A stretch of 64,000 nucleotides of DNA from Dictyobacter formicarum (GTDB taxonomy: Bacteria; Chloroflexota; Ktedonobacteria; Ktedonobacterales; Ktedonobacteraceae). The DNA is taken from assembly GCF_016587435.1 (NCBI RefSeq), contig NZ_BNJJ01000007.1, forward strand, positions 1-64,000. Direction: 5' to 3'. Shown one piece after another: positions 1-7,993 of this stretch (position 1 is its first letter; each line of letters opens with the position of its first letter). The position numbers and the translations under genes were made by a program. The notes beneath the pieces are model-generated. The model saw nothing but the letters and a program-made list of their open reading frames with translations, had not been told where the DNA came from and searched no databases.

Positions 1-437
1 TGCTCATAACGGTGAAATGGACAATCAAGGTAGGTCCCGGTATTGGTCACCATTTCAATCTTGCCGATCTGAAACTCAGTCCCCGGCGCATACTGCTTGC
101 GCGACTCTTCGCGGCTCAGGTAATCACAGATCAGCGGCGCGGGCAATCCCTTGTAGGTGATCAATCCCTGCTCGATGGTATGGCTCAAATCGACCAGGCG
201 CGGGCCAGCGGCAGGCAGGGGCACGCTGCTCTGACGTTTATGCAGTTCCTCCAGAATAAACTTATTGGAAATAGAGACACGACCAACCATCAGCAGGCGC
301 ATATCTTTGACGATCGCATCGGCCAGTTCCTGATCAGAAATATCGTCTCCCTCGATATCTAATCGGAATCCCTGTCCCTGCACGCTGCCACCGTTAGTAA
401 ACTCGATTACAAAATCGAACTGAACGCGTTTATCCAT
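1..437 (-). CDS. Cyclase-family (kynurenine formamidase-like) hydrolase, 3' part outside window
   Basis: The frame is open from an ATG at 437 to the window edge, so only about 145 residues are seen. GGAAGG lies about 7 bases before the ATG. Residues 1-70 form an extra N-terminal domain (starts MDKRVQFDFVIEF). The cyclase domain then begins with DLSHTIEQGLITYKGLP and reaches NTGTYLDCPFHRYE, the position of the family motif HxGTHxDxPxH. Here the first two His ligand positions are Asn and Tyr while Asp and the last His are kept, so metal binding may differ from KynB. Family members hydrolyse cyclic or amide bonds in the cytoplasm; the substrate is unknown. I am confident of the family and not of the reaction. 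Confidence 0.75.
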   Translation of the reverse strand, partial: MDKRVQFDFVIEFTNGGSVQGQGFRLDIEGDDISDQELADAIVKDMRLLMVGRVSISNKFILEELHKRQSSVPLPAAGPRLVDLSHTIEQGLITYKGLPAPLICDYLSREESRKQYAPGTEFQIGKIEMVTNTGTYLDCPFHRYE

Positions 438-818
438 CAGAACCTTCCTATCACTGAATAACATGAGAACGTTTATGAGCGCTAAATTCATTTTGGTAGT
501 ATATTACAAGAGCTAATCGCGGTCTGTAAATAGGCAAAAGCTCCCTCCGCCTGTCTGAACGAGCGCAGCCGCCTGTGAAGCCAGCCGGGCCCTGGAGGCT
601 CGGGATGATAAACATGGTGAAGAGCAAGTCGCATATAGGAGGTTTCCCCATGGAGATAGGAACGCGGCAATAGACATTTGGCGTGGGATAAATGCCTATT
701 GCCTGTTGTGGCGCAGATGCGTCAATGCCAGCCGTACAAGCGTGGCATCGGGCTAGTCGGCGAGGCGATAGCGGGGGGAGAAACCAATAGACCGCAAAAT
801 AAGGGGAAAATTAAAGAT
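438..818. other. Intergenic stretch, no gene recognised
   Basis: Short frames exist on both strands, but none has a convincing ribosome site or recognisable protein. I see nothing else supportable here; the regulatory repeat starts at 819. Confidence 0.5.
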
Positions 819-869
819 TTTCACACAAATTTCACACAACTGCTCAGATGTTCACATGATTCTCACTCG
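819..869 (+). promoter_or_regulatory. 11-bp-periodic TTCACA direct repeats upstream of the receiver gene
   Basis: TTTCACACAAA at 819-829 is followed at once by TTTCACACAAC at 830-840, then by TTCACA at 851 and CTCACT at 861. Half-sites every 10-11 bp on one DNA face are typical of OmpR/PhoB-type response regulator boxes (established for that family). The regulator that binds is not known. The next gene downstream is the receiver protein at 1008. Confidence 0.45.
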
Positions 870-1007
870 TAATCAGGTAAGCTGTACATAGAGAAAGTTA
901 GCACATCATCTGGATGTACTTTCTTTTCTGCATCGCACCAGCGGCAATCTCAGTCTGAAAACACACGCTGCGTTGCAGGAAGTGTTCTGCCCGGTTGGTT
1001 GAAAGGT

Positions 1008-1565
1008 ATGGTAGCTAGCGGAAGCAGGATGCCCGTCATGCACGACCAAAGCGCTGCGAACGATCCGTCGGATAGCAGCCAGACAAATGGGATGGAGAGA
1101 TCGCCTGCTGATGAGCGGTCACAGCCATCGCGTTTCTCGGATACTGTTATGCCCAACCAGCAACGAGATGGGGGGGCCAAACGCACATATCACATCCTGG
1201 TGGTCGAAGATGATCCAACACTCGCCACACTGGAAACTGATACATTAACAGCACAAGGTTATACTGTCGTTACCGTACATAGTGGTGAGCTTGCGATCAC
1301 TACTCTCCATCACGCGATACCCGATCTCGTAGTGCTCGATCTTGAACTCACAGGAGAAATTCATGGCTGGGATGTATTGCAAGCATTGCGCTCACTGGCA
1401 ACCATCCCTGTTCTCATTACTTCGAGTTCAGTCACCCATGCACGCTTGTATATGCGCGAAAGTGGAGAGACGCGCCTGACTTTGGATCATTTACCAAAGC
1501 CGTACTCTTTACAGGCGCTTCTGAAGCGCATTCAACGCATGCTGCCAATCTCACCTGCTCACTAG
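1008..1565 (+). CDS. Stand-alone receiver-domain response regulator
   Basis: This 185-residue protein has a disordered, polar N-terminal tail of about 60 residues and one CheY-like receiver domain. Visible receiver residues are the acidic pair in VVEDD (about 67-69), the phospho-acceptor Asp in VVLDLEL (about 111), the Thr in VLITSS (about 138) and the Lys in LPKPY (about 164). There is no DNA-binding output domain, so it probably acts by protein contact or as a phosphorelay intermediate. No kinase is adjacent; two orphan PAS kinases lie elsewhere in the window (31295 and 49847). The start is uncertain: an in-frame TTG at 999 and other ATGs are possible, none with a good ribosome site. Confidence 0.8.
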   Translation: MVASGSRMPVMHDQSAANDPSDSSQTNGMERSPADERSQPSRFSDTVMPNQQRDGGAKRTYHILVVEDDPTLATLETDTLTAQGYTVVTVHSGELAITTLHHAIPDLVVLDLELTGEIHGWDVLQALRSLATIPVLITSSSVTHARLYMRESGETRLTLDHLPKPYSLQALLKRIQRMLPISPAH

Positions 1566-1592
1566 TTCTTCTTAGTACCAAAGGAGGCTCAT

Positions 1593-1781
1593 ATGGACCG
1601 CTACGAAGATCGTGAAATTCTACGTAAGGGTGGATTTGCTGAAAATGAGGTTGTTCAACTGAGCAAGCTTCGTAAAGACTACAGCGAACGGGAGAAAAGG
1701 CAGGCCCAGATCGTTAAACGCCGCATGGAATTCATTCGCTGGCTGGTCTCAACCGGAAAACTTTCCGATCAAATTGCCTAG
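1593..1781 (+). CDS. Small charged hypothetical protein
   Basis: A 62-residue protein beginning MDRYEDREIL, with a strong AAGGAG ribosome site 6-7 bases before the ATG. It lies 27 bases after the receiver gene, so the two probably share a transcript that ends at the terminator at 1853. It is rich in Lys, Arg and Glu and probably helical. I recognise no family. Possible roles such as partner of the receiver protein are only suggested by the neighbourhood. Confidence 0.7.
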   Translation: MDRYEDREILRKGGFAENEVVQLSKLRKDYSEREKRQAQIVKRRMEFIRWLVSTGKLSDQIA

Positions 1782-1852
1782 TTGTTATGCGCCACAGCAC
1801 TATAACTTGAAACTCAGGTGTTTAGATGCGCTCTGTGAATAGAAGTGGTACG

Positions 1853-1881
1853 GCGACAATCGTTCCGGTTGTCGCTTTTTT
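1853..1881 (+). terminator. Intrinsic terminator after the receiver operon
   Basis: Arms GCGACAA (1853-1859) and TTGTCGC (1869-1875) are followed by six T. It closes the two-gene receiver operon. Confidence 0.75.
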
Positions 1882-1983
1882 GTGGCCTGTCTTCCAGTTC
1901 TTCCACCTATCCTCATGCCTCAGTTCTGCAAAAGTGCTGTCTACCTCACCTTACCTCACTCACTCACCCACAAAACGAAACTG

Positions 1984-2220
1984 CTAGGATGGATCATTAT
2001 CATCGTGCCGGACAATCAGGCCTTCCTGATCTTTGAAGGAGGTCTCGCACTGGAGCTTCTGCATCTGTGGATAAGGAGGCAGTTTCGACACTGCTCCCAT
2101 AATGCGCGCCACCATATCGGCAGGCGGATCGAAATGTTCTAATTTAGAGAATAGGCGATCAACGTCTGCGAAATTATCATCGTCGTCGCTCTGAAAACGA
2201 ACAGGTGAAACGTTCTGCAT
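1984..2220 (-). CDS. Small hypothetical acidic protein
   Basis: A 78-residue protein starting MQNVSPVRFQSDDDDNF. GGGGGA lies 6 bases before the ATG at 2220, which favours this start over the upstream one at 2241. The middle segment FDPPADMVARIMGAVSKLP looks like a short amphipathic helix preceded by an acidic N-terminus, a layout seen in small anti-sigma-like or regulatory proteins. That comparison is weak. It is alone on its strand, with AT-rich DNA upstream. Confidence 0.55.
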   Translation of the reverse strand: MQNVSPVRFQSDDDDNFADVDRLFSKLEHFDPPADMVARIMGAVSKLPPYPQMQKLQCETSFKDQEGLIVRHDDNDPS

Positions 2221-2241
2221 GTGCAATCCCCCGTTTATCAT

Positions 2242-2715
2242 TCGTATCGCTCATAATTATATTACGGATAACTGGAAAAGGCGGTTTCAGTTTTTTCTAA
2301 GTTTTCTTATCTAATTCTTGGCTAAAATCACTGTTTCTCAGCAAATTATAAGCTAAGCAACTCACCAGGAAGAGTAAAAAAGCGGCAAGCTATTGCTAGC
2401 TCACCGCTGCCTGAAAATACGATCAAAATGCTGGCACCATCGCGCAACACACTTGCTGATCGTATGGCAGATACTAGTGTATACAGAAACTATCAGACGG
2501 TGTACGGGATATTAGCACTACAGCGTTGCACTAAGATGAAGCACACTACGAATTGACATTTTCTGACGTGTGTTAACAGACCATTTTGTGACCGCAGGGC
2601 TGTCATCTTTTATATACTTGATATTTTTTAGTCTTTCAAGGTGGATTAGTGGTGTGAAGCCGCCAGTAGTCTGCCAGCAGGTTTTTTTCGGCCACGACAA
2701 AAGTACCATGGCTAT
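2242..2715. other. AT-rich intergenic stretch with one nested hairpin
   Basis: No convincing gene. A nested hairpin lies at 2381-2408 (AGCGG..AGCTA loop TAGCT..CCGCT) and is flanked at 2376-2380 by five A, so on the minus strand it reads as a hairpin plus T run. It could end a minus-strand transcript entering from the right. A 63-codon minus frame at 2518-2709 has no recognisable product. Confidence 0.4.
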
Positions 2716-2764
2716 TTGTGAAGTGTGAAAAAACGTGCATATGCATATTTTTCACACTTCACAA
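2716..2764. promoter_or_regulatory. 17-bp perfect inverted repeat upstream of the MFS gene
   Basis: Left arm TTGTGAAGTGTGAAAAA (2716-2732) and its exact complement at 2748-2764 are separated by 15 bases that contain the palindrome TGCATATGCA. Each arm carries GTGAA twice. There is no T run typical of a terminator. Position about 130 bp before an efflux-type gene fits an operator; no regulator gene is adjacent. Confidence 0.5.
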
Positions 2765-2894
2765 TACTTAATGATCATACAAGTAGATATTTTTGTGGAT
2801 ATACGTTTGCTAAGTTTAGATAAGTTTGTTATATTTAAATGCTCTGCTTAAAATTGCTAAGGTTTGACCTGAATTGAAGGAGATCTCTCTCATT

Positions 2895-4133
2895 ATGCTG
2901 TCCCAACGACTTGGTATCCCCCAACACAAAGGGACGAAAAGCTTTTTACTCATCTTATTTATAGATGCACTAGGGACGGGCTTATTTGCGCCTTTCTCGC
3001 TCCTGTATTTCCATGTCATTGCCGCGTTGCCACTCACTGAAGTGGGTGTGGCGCTGAGTATCGCGACCATCTTCACTGTACCGATTGTGCCGCTTACCGG
3101 TACGCTGGTGGATCGCTTTGGTGCCAGGCGGCTGGTGATCTTTGCGCAATTGCTGCAAGGTATAGGCTTTCTAGGCTATCTATTGGTCAGCAATATGCCG
3201 CTACTGATCATCATGGCTATCTTTGTCAACATTGGACAACGCGTCTTCTGGTCATCTTACTTTTCGCTGGCAACCGAGCTGGCGGGGATAGGCGAAAGGG
3301 ACCGCTGGTTCGGCCTGCTCGGCACCTCACAAACTGTCGGCTTGGGGATTGGCACGGCGCTGACCGGCGTGCTCATCTCAGCGCTTGGAACTATGGGATA
3401 TTATGGCGTCACTGCGGTGAACGCGCTCAGTTTCTTCCTGGCTGCCGGATTGCTCTATTTCTATGTACCGGTAGAGCAGCACAAGAGCAGCGCGCACAAG
3501 GAAACGCAGAGAAGCTACAGGCTTGTGCTCAAAGACCGCCCATTTTTAGCGCTGATCGCCACCAACATTGCCTTCGCGCTCTGTTTAAGTCTGTGTGGAT
3601 TAGGCCTACCGGTATACGCTACTGACGCCCTGCATATCCCGATATGGGTGGCTGGAGTAGCACTGGCACTCAACATGGCTGTTATTGCGTTTCTGCAAAC
3701 ATTTCTCATTCGTCATCTGCGATCGTTGCGCCGCACACGCACGATCATCATTGCCGGGCTCCTCCTGGGCCTATGGTGCCTGCTCTACATCCTGGCCCTC
3801 CCCCTACCACGCGTATTCGTCATTCCATACATCATCGTTGTCACCTGCGTGCAAGGGTTGGCGGAAGCTATTCATGCCCCCACCTCCAACGCCCTGGCGG
3901 CCGAAGCCAGCCCAGAAGCACTGCGCGGTCGCTACCTGGCGGCCTTCCAGCTCTCCTGGGCGATTGCTATCATCCTGGCCCCAACCATGTTTACAGTGCT
4001 CTTCAGCCTCCAACCGGCCCTGCCCTGGGCTATCGCGGCCGTGCTCATCCTGATAGCCAGTCTGTGTACCTTTTTCATTGAACCACATCTGCCAGCAGAG
4101 GCGATACGCACGCCAAAACAGATCGAGAGCTAA
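2895..4133 (+). CDS. MFS transporter, drug-efflux type
   Basis: A 412-residue membrane protein with about 12 hydrophobic segments. The start at ATG 2895 is preceded by AAGGAG at 2877-2882, a slightly long spacing. The loop after the second segment reads GTLVDRFGARRLVIF, the MFS motif A position (G-x3-D-R-x-G-R-R), and the protein shows an N-half and C-half of similar layout. Members of this group export small toxic compounds or metabolites using the proton gradient. The substrate cannot be told. The gene stands alone between a palindromic operator-like repeat and the iron-controlled promoter of the next gene. Confidence 0.85.
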   Translation: MLSQRLGIPQHKGTKSFLLILFIDALGTGLFAPFSLLYFHVIAALPLTEVGVALSIATIFTVPIVPLTGTLVDRFGARRLVIFAQLLQGIGFLGYLLVSNMPLLIIMAIFVNIGQRVFWSSYFSLATELAGIGERDRWFGLLGTSQTVGLGIGTALTGVLISALGTMGYYGVTAVNALSFFLAAGLLYFYVPVEQHKSSAHKETQRSYRLVLKDRPFLALIATNIAFALCLSLCGLGLPVYATDALHIPIWVAGVALALNMAVIAFLQTFLIRHLRSLRRTRTIIIAGLLLGLWCLLYILALPLPRVFVIPYIIVVTCVQGLAEAIHAPTSNALAAEASPEALRGRYLAAFQLSWAIAIILAPTMFTVLFSLQPALPWAIAAVLILIASLCTFFIEPHLPAEAIRTPKQIES

Positions 4134-4162
4134 CACTATTGGCATTGAGTTTCATCTTGCTC

Positions 4163-4191
4163 TTGACAAAAATATTAGGGTGCCCTAATAT
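4163..4191 (+). promoter_or_regulatory. Promoter with DtxR/IdeR-like iron box 1
   Basis: TTGACA (4163-4168) and TAATAT (4186-4191) are 17 bp apart, a near-consensus housekeeping promoter. The palindrome ATATTAGGG-TG-CCCTAATAT (4172-4191) covers the spacer and the -10 box. TTAGG..CCTAA is the core of DtxR/IdeR-type iron boxes, so iron-loaded repressor bound here would block RNA polymerase. The downstream gene is an iron permease, which supports the reading. Confidence 0.8.
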
Positions 4192-4206
4192 CTTAGTAGC
4201 CAGGTC

Positions 4207-4230
4207 GGATATTAGGGTTGCCTAATATCC
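4207..4230 (+). promoter_or_regulatory. DtxR/IdeR-like iron box 2
   Basis: GGATATTAGG-GTTG-CCTAATATCC is a perfect 10-bp inverted repeat centred 37 bp downstream of iron box 1, just after the expected transcription start. Two boxes suggest tight repression when iron is plentiful. Confidence 0.78.
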
Positions 4231-4307
4231 GGGCATAGCAAATTTTTTTTGCACGGGAGGCATACGAAGCGCACTCCCCAGATTATGACCAGAGAGGATT
4301 TTACGTT

Positions 4308-5360
4308 GTGAAGAAGACGCTCTCTTCAACGATAGCACGCCCCGCTCTTCTTGTAGGACGAATAGCACTGATAGTTGGTGCGATAGTGGTAGCCGCAATA
4401 TTGGTATGGCAAGGTATCACGGCAAATGGAAATCCAAATCCAACCGCCGCCCATATTACCCCCCAGGCAGCGATTGTGAATACAGGAATTCTCGTTTTCC
4501 GTGAAGGCCTGGAGTGTATTTTGGTATTGATGGCAATTACAGCCAGTATGATGGGAAAAAACCAGGGCTATCGGAAACCGATTGCCATTGGTTCGGCAAT
4601 GGGCTTTGGGGTCGTGTTGCTAACGTGGTTCGCGGTGGTGGGTATTTTAAGCACACTTTCCAACAATCTACCGGCCCTGGATATCCAGGCGGCAACTGGA
4701 TTGCTGGCCGTCATTGTGCTGATGGTCATTATGAACTGGTTCTTCCATAAAATTTACTGGACGGGCTGGATCTCTATGCACAATAAGCGCAAAAAAGCGT
4801 TGCTCAATCAGAAAAATGAAGAAGGACATTCACAATCTCGTCTGATGTCTGGCCTTATCTTGCTCGGCTTTGCCTCGGTCTATCGTGAAGGCTTCGAGGT
4901 CGTACTGTTCTTGCAAACCTTGCGGCTACAGGTTGGCTCGCTCATTGTCTTGTATGGTGTATTGGTCGGACTGGCCCTGACAGGGATTGTAGGCGCGCTC
5001 ACCTTCGTATTGCACCATAGACTCCCCTACAAGAAGATGCTGGTGCTGACAGGTGTGATGCTGGGTGCCGTGATGCTGGTGATGGTCGGTGAGCAGGCAC
5101 AGGAAATGCAGCTCGCCCACTGGATTTCAACCACGCCGGTCAACCTGCCGATTCCTGGCTGGATGGGCCTGTGGTTTGCCGTCTTCCCAACGGTCGAAAC
5201 CCTGGTCGCGCAAGTCCTGGCAGCCATCGTCGTCATTGGTTCCTACTTCCTGGCTCGCTACCAGGTAGTCCTGTTACCGCGCAAACGTGGAGAGAAGCCC
5301 GCAGAGCGTCCGGAAGCTCCTCCCGCCCCGGTAGCAGAAACCAGTAACGCCACAGCCTAA
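4308..5360 (+). CDS. FTR1-family high-affinity iron permease
   Basis: A 350-residue membrane protein with about seven hydrophobic segments and the two REXXE iron motifs of the FTR1/EfeU family: REGLE at 65-69 and REGFE at 193-197. It imports iron, ferric in the classic systems, across the cytoplasmic membrane. The GTG start at 4308 follows GAGAGGA by 9 bases. An 8-codon frame from ATG 4285 ends in a TGA overlapping this GTG, which could couple translation, but it lacks a good ribosome site. EfeO and EfeB partners are absent, so it works alone or with genes elsewhere. Control by the two iron boxes upstream is likely. Confidence 0.92.
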   Translation: MKKTLSSTIARPALLVGRIALIVGAIVVAAILVWQGITANGNPNPTAAHITPQAAIVNTGILVFREGLECILVLMAITASMMGKNQGYRKPIAIGSAMGFGVVLLTWFAVVGILSTLSNNLPALDIQAATGLLAVIVLMVIMNWFFHKIYWTGWISMHNKRKKALLNQKNEEGHSQSRLMSGLILLGFASVYREGFEVVLFLQTLRLQVGSLIVLYGVLVGLALTGIVGALTFVLHHRLPYKKMLVLTGVMLGAVMLVMVGEQAQEMQLAHWISTTPVNLPIPGWMGLWFAVFPTVETLVAQVLAAIVVIGSYFLARYQVVLLPRKRGEKPAERPEAPPAPVAETSNATA

Positions 5361-5389
5361 TCGGTCCGGGTCATAATAAAAGACCTTAC

Positions 5390-5431
5390 AAAAAAGAGGA
5401 AGAGCGGTATATATCGCTCTTCCTCTTTTTT
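5390..5431. terminator. Bidirectional intrinsic terminator
   Basis: A 17-bp stem (A-run, GAGGAAGAGCG and its complement CGCTCTTCCTC, T-run) around an 8-base loop lies between two convergent genes. The flanking A and T runs make it usable from both sides. Confidence 0.85.
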
Positions 5432-5435
5432 AGTG

Positions 5436-5960
5436 CTAGAGAGACTTTTGCATATATGTAACCATCTCGGAAAAGATTCTTTTATTGCCATGTTTGTCGA
5501 TATGCTCCCATTGAATTTCAAATTCACCACGTCCCCAATCAACATATCCCAGCTTTTCATACAGCCGTTTTGCCCCGGGATTATCCGTACTTCCAACCTC
5601 TAATCCGATATGGGTGCATCTTTTTTCTGCGGCTAATCGCTCAGCTTCCTGAATCAACGCCGTTGCGACACCACGGCGTTGAAATTCACTTTTTGTTGCT
5701 CCTGCTTGCAGGAAGGCACGGGAAGTAATATCGAGGTAGCGGGTCACTTGTGCATCATAAGGGCCACTCCAGTAAAGTAAGAAATGTCCCACTGGAGTAT
5801 AGTTATGCCAGGCGATCAGATAGACGCCTGCGCCACTTTTTTGGACCTCAAAGCGCTTATAATGGTATTTTGAGAGACTATCTGGATCAAATGCTTGCTC
5901 AAGGATATCTAATTGTGCTTCTTCCACTGGCTTGATCGTTATTTGCAATGTATCCCTCAT
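5436..5960 (-). CDS. GNAT-family N-acetyltransferase
   Basis: A 174-residue GNAT protein starting at ATG 5960 (MRDTLQITIKP) with AGGA just upstream. The acetyl-CoA motif QRRGVATALIQEAER (R-x-x-G-x-A) is clear, followed by IGLEVGSTDNPGAKRLYEKL, the usual strand and helix with a Tyr near the thiol. It transfers acetyl from acetyl-CoA to an amine; the acceptor is unknown. Longer readings that begin near 6098 have no ribosome site. It converges on the FTR1 gene and shares its terminator. Confidence 0.85.
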   Translation of the reverse strand: MRDTLQITIKPVEEAQLDILEQAFDPDSLSKYHYKRFEVQKSGAGVYLIAWHNYTPVGHFLLYWSGPYDAQVTRYLDITSRAFLQAGATKSEFQRRGVATALIQEAERLAAEKRCTHIGLEVGSTDNPGAKRLYEKLGYVDWGRGEFEIQWEHIDKHGNKRIFSEMVTYMQKSL

Positions 5961-6204
5961 TTTGTTTCCTGCTTCTTCACCTGGAATTGATAGCTCAATC
6001 ATACCACAAGCCAGAACAGACGAAAATCCTGTTGAAGAATGAAACTTCGCTTTGATAATTGATGTTTTGCCCGACCGCAAAGCCGAAACAGCGGCCACAT
6101 AGATGGCACATCACCCCGAAATTGAACTGGTAGTCGATATCGTGGAGGCGCGACGGCGCGGATCGCGTTTTTGCGTTCACAACAAATCAATAATGTCTTA
6201 CATA

Positions 6205-6352
6205 AGAATTAGAGAAGATTCTTGACATAAGACACCTACATTGTGATAAAACAGAACACCTCTTTATTAACTTTTAAATACGGAAAAAAACTTTTGATCT
6301 GTCTTACCAAGGATGCCGTTAAATAAACTTTGAATAAACTTTAAATGAATAA
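6205..6352 (+). promoter_or_regulatory. AT-rich control region of the secreted-protein gene
   Basis: AATAAACTTT occurs twice with an 11-bp period (6322-6331, 6333-6342), then a looser AATGAATAAC follows, again like an OmpR-type direct repeat. Further upstream TGTCTTACATAAGAAT is roughly mirrored by ATTCTTGACATAAGACA, which contains a TTGACA -35-like box. Which promoter is used is unclear. Confidence 0.35.
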
Positions 6353-6437
6353 CTATATTTATACTTATAAACATTAGTAGTGACTAAAATCACACTAATC
6401 TTATTTGCCCCCCTTAAAAAAGAGGAGTAGCCCAACA

Positions 6438-7409
6438 ATGAAACGATCCTATTTTATCGTTGTAACCACGTTGGCCTTAGCAATCGCAGTAGTGACCAGC
6501 CTTGCTAGCTCTATCAGCTCTGCTAGTGCTGCAAGCACAAGCGATGTCCTTCACTCCATCCACAGCATGAAGGTAAAAAACGCCTGTCGCACTAATTGCG
6601 CGGGAACCAATAACCTCAGCTACCATGGCGGCACAGGCGGTGTGGGCGTCGAAACCGGAGCGGACAAGGTATATTTGATCTACTGGGGATCACAGTGGAA
6701 CAACAACGATCCCTCTGGCGAAGCAGCCATCCAACAGAAATTCTTCAACGGCGTCGGTGGCTCAAAATGGAACAATTCGGTGACTCAATACTGTGAAGGC
6801 GTCGCCACCGGCACAGTTACCTGTGGTTCCTCCGGCACTCATGCCACAAACCCTTCCGGCGTGCTCGCTGGTGTCTGGTATGATAATGCATCCTCGGCTC
6901 CTTCCAAGCCTTCTCAGTCACAACTTGCCAGCGAAGCAGTCAAGGCAGCGGCACACTTCGGCAACACAACTTCGTCTTCAAATACAACGGTTCAGTATGT
7001 GATCAACACCTCGACGGGCCATAACGCAAGTGGTTTCGGGACACAATACTGCGCCTGGCACAGTTCGACGAGCTCGAGCTACGGCAACATTGCCTATACC
7101 AACATGCCCTACATTACTGACGCAGGCGCGAGTTGCGGCGCCAACTTCGTGAACTCGGGTAGCGCGGGCTTGACCGACGGCATCACCATTGTCGGTGGTC
7201 ATGAGTTCGCCGAGACCGAAACCGATATTTTCCCCAGTTCTGGCTGGGTCGATGGTAGCGGGAGCGAGAACGGAGACAAATGCGCCTGGATCAGCTCTGG
7301 CCAGGGCGCGTCTGCCAACATCACTCTGAGCACCGGCACCTTCCCTGTCCAGTCCCTCTGGAGCAATGCGTTCAATAACAACACTGGTGGGTGCGTCCTT
7401 TCCTACTAA
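6438..7409 (+). CDS. Secreted protein with HEFAE motif, possible metalloprotease-like
   Basis: A 323-residue protein with a signal peptide (MKRSYFIVVTTLALAIAVV, then cleavage after a Ser/Ala-rich stretch near 30). GAGGAG lies 10 bases before ATG 6438. The mature part is Ser, Gly and Asn rich, with several Cys that could form disulfides. Around residue 255 GGHEFAETETD gives an HExxE signature, followed by GWVDGSG and DKCAW. This resembles bacterial relatives of the plant EXORDIUM/Phi-1 proteins, which carry a similar HE-x-A-E segment; that link is from memory of the motif only. It is probably an extracellular enzyme or binding protein. An intrinsic terminator follows. Confidence 0.75.
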   Translation: MKRSYFIVVTTLALAIAVVTSLASSISSASAASTSDVLHSIHSMKVKNACRTNCAGTNNLSYHGGTGGVGVETGADKVYLIYWGSQWNNNDPSGEAAIQQKFFNGVGGSKWNNSVTQYCEGVATGTVTCGSSGTHATNPSGVLAGVWYDNASSAPSKPSQSQLASEAVKAAAHFGNTTSSSNTTVQYVINTSTGHNASGFGTQYCAWHSSTSSSYGNIAYTNMPYITDAGASCGANFVNSGSAGLTDGITIVGGHEFAETETDIFPSSGWVDGSGSENGDKCAWISSGQGASANITLSTGTFPVQSLWSNAFNNNTGGCVLSY

Positions 7410-7429
7410 CTCTACCTTGTGTTGCACGA

Positions 7430-7463
7430 GGGGATCGCCAGGATTGGCGATCCCCTTTTCTTT
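7430..7463 (+). terminator. Intrinsic terminator
   Basis: Perfect stem GGGGATCGCCA (7430-7440) and TGGCGATCCCC (7445-7455), loop GGAT, then TTTTCTTT. It ends the secreted-protein transcript. Confidence 0.88.
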
Positions 7464-7498
7464 AGGCAATCCTAAAAGCTGCCTCATCATCCACGGGC

Positions 7499-7993
7499 CT
7501 ACATAGGCACAACCACATCACCTTCATCACCACACCCCGAAAAGTGAAGCCCATCTGACTTCGCCGCAACTCCCGTACACGTATAGGTCCTGGCCGCCGA
7601 AAGCTTCGCTGGCACAATAGCGTGCTGCATAGTATCGGTAACGGAACAGCTCTGGCCGCTGGTACGAATACTGAACGTATGAACGGCCACCGTATCGACA
7701 GACGTGCGGGTAAATCCAAGCGTTGCCGGTTGACACTTTTGATAGGCCTGCCAGAAACACGCTTCAGCCTGTTTAGCCATGGCCGCATTCAGTGGAAGAC
7801 CCCGAGGACTCGTTTGTACGCTGCCGCACTTGCTCACTTGCCGGGTTGGTGTTGGATTCGGAGCCCCCTCTACCATAGAACCACACGCTGCTAATGCCAC
7901 AGCAACCAGAACACAGAAGAATAGCATGGCCGCCACGGCACTCTGAGTAGTCCAGCAACTCTGCCGAAAGTAGCGTTGTAATCTGTGCACCAT
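7499..7993 (-). CDS. Hypothetical lipoprotein
   Basis: A 164-residue protein starting at ATG 7993 with AGGAGTT 8 bases upstream. The N-terminus has a hydrophobic stretch ending in LVAVALAAC, a lipobox that would anchor it to the outside of the membrane. The rest has six further Cys (for example KCGSV, ACFWQAYQKC, SGCGDEG), which may pair. No family recognised. It is the last gene of a minus-strand run behind the FAD monooxygenase. A longer frame upstream through 8419 overlaps that gene and is not credible. Confidence 0.65.
   Translation of the reverse strand: MVHRLQRYFRQSCWTTQSAVAAMLFFCVLVAVALAACGSMVEGAPNPTPTRQVSKCGSVQTSPRGLPLNAAMAKQAEACFWQAYQKCQPATLGFTRTSVDTVAVHTFSIRTSGQSCSVTDTMQHAIVPAKLSAARTYTCTGVAAKSDGLHFSGCGDEGDVVVPM

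Noticed and set aside
2518..2709. 63-codon minus-strand frame
   Set aside because: AT-rich region, no ribosome site, no recognisable protein.
4285..4311. Eight-codon leader frame overlapping the FTR1 start
   Set aside because: No ribosome site at a usable distance; mentioned only in the gene entry.
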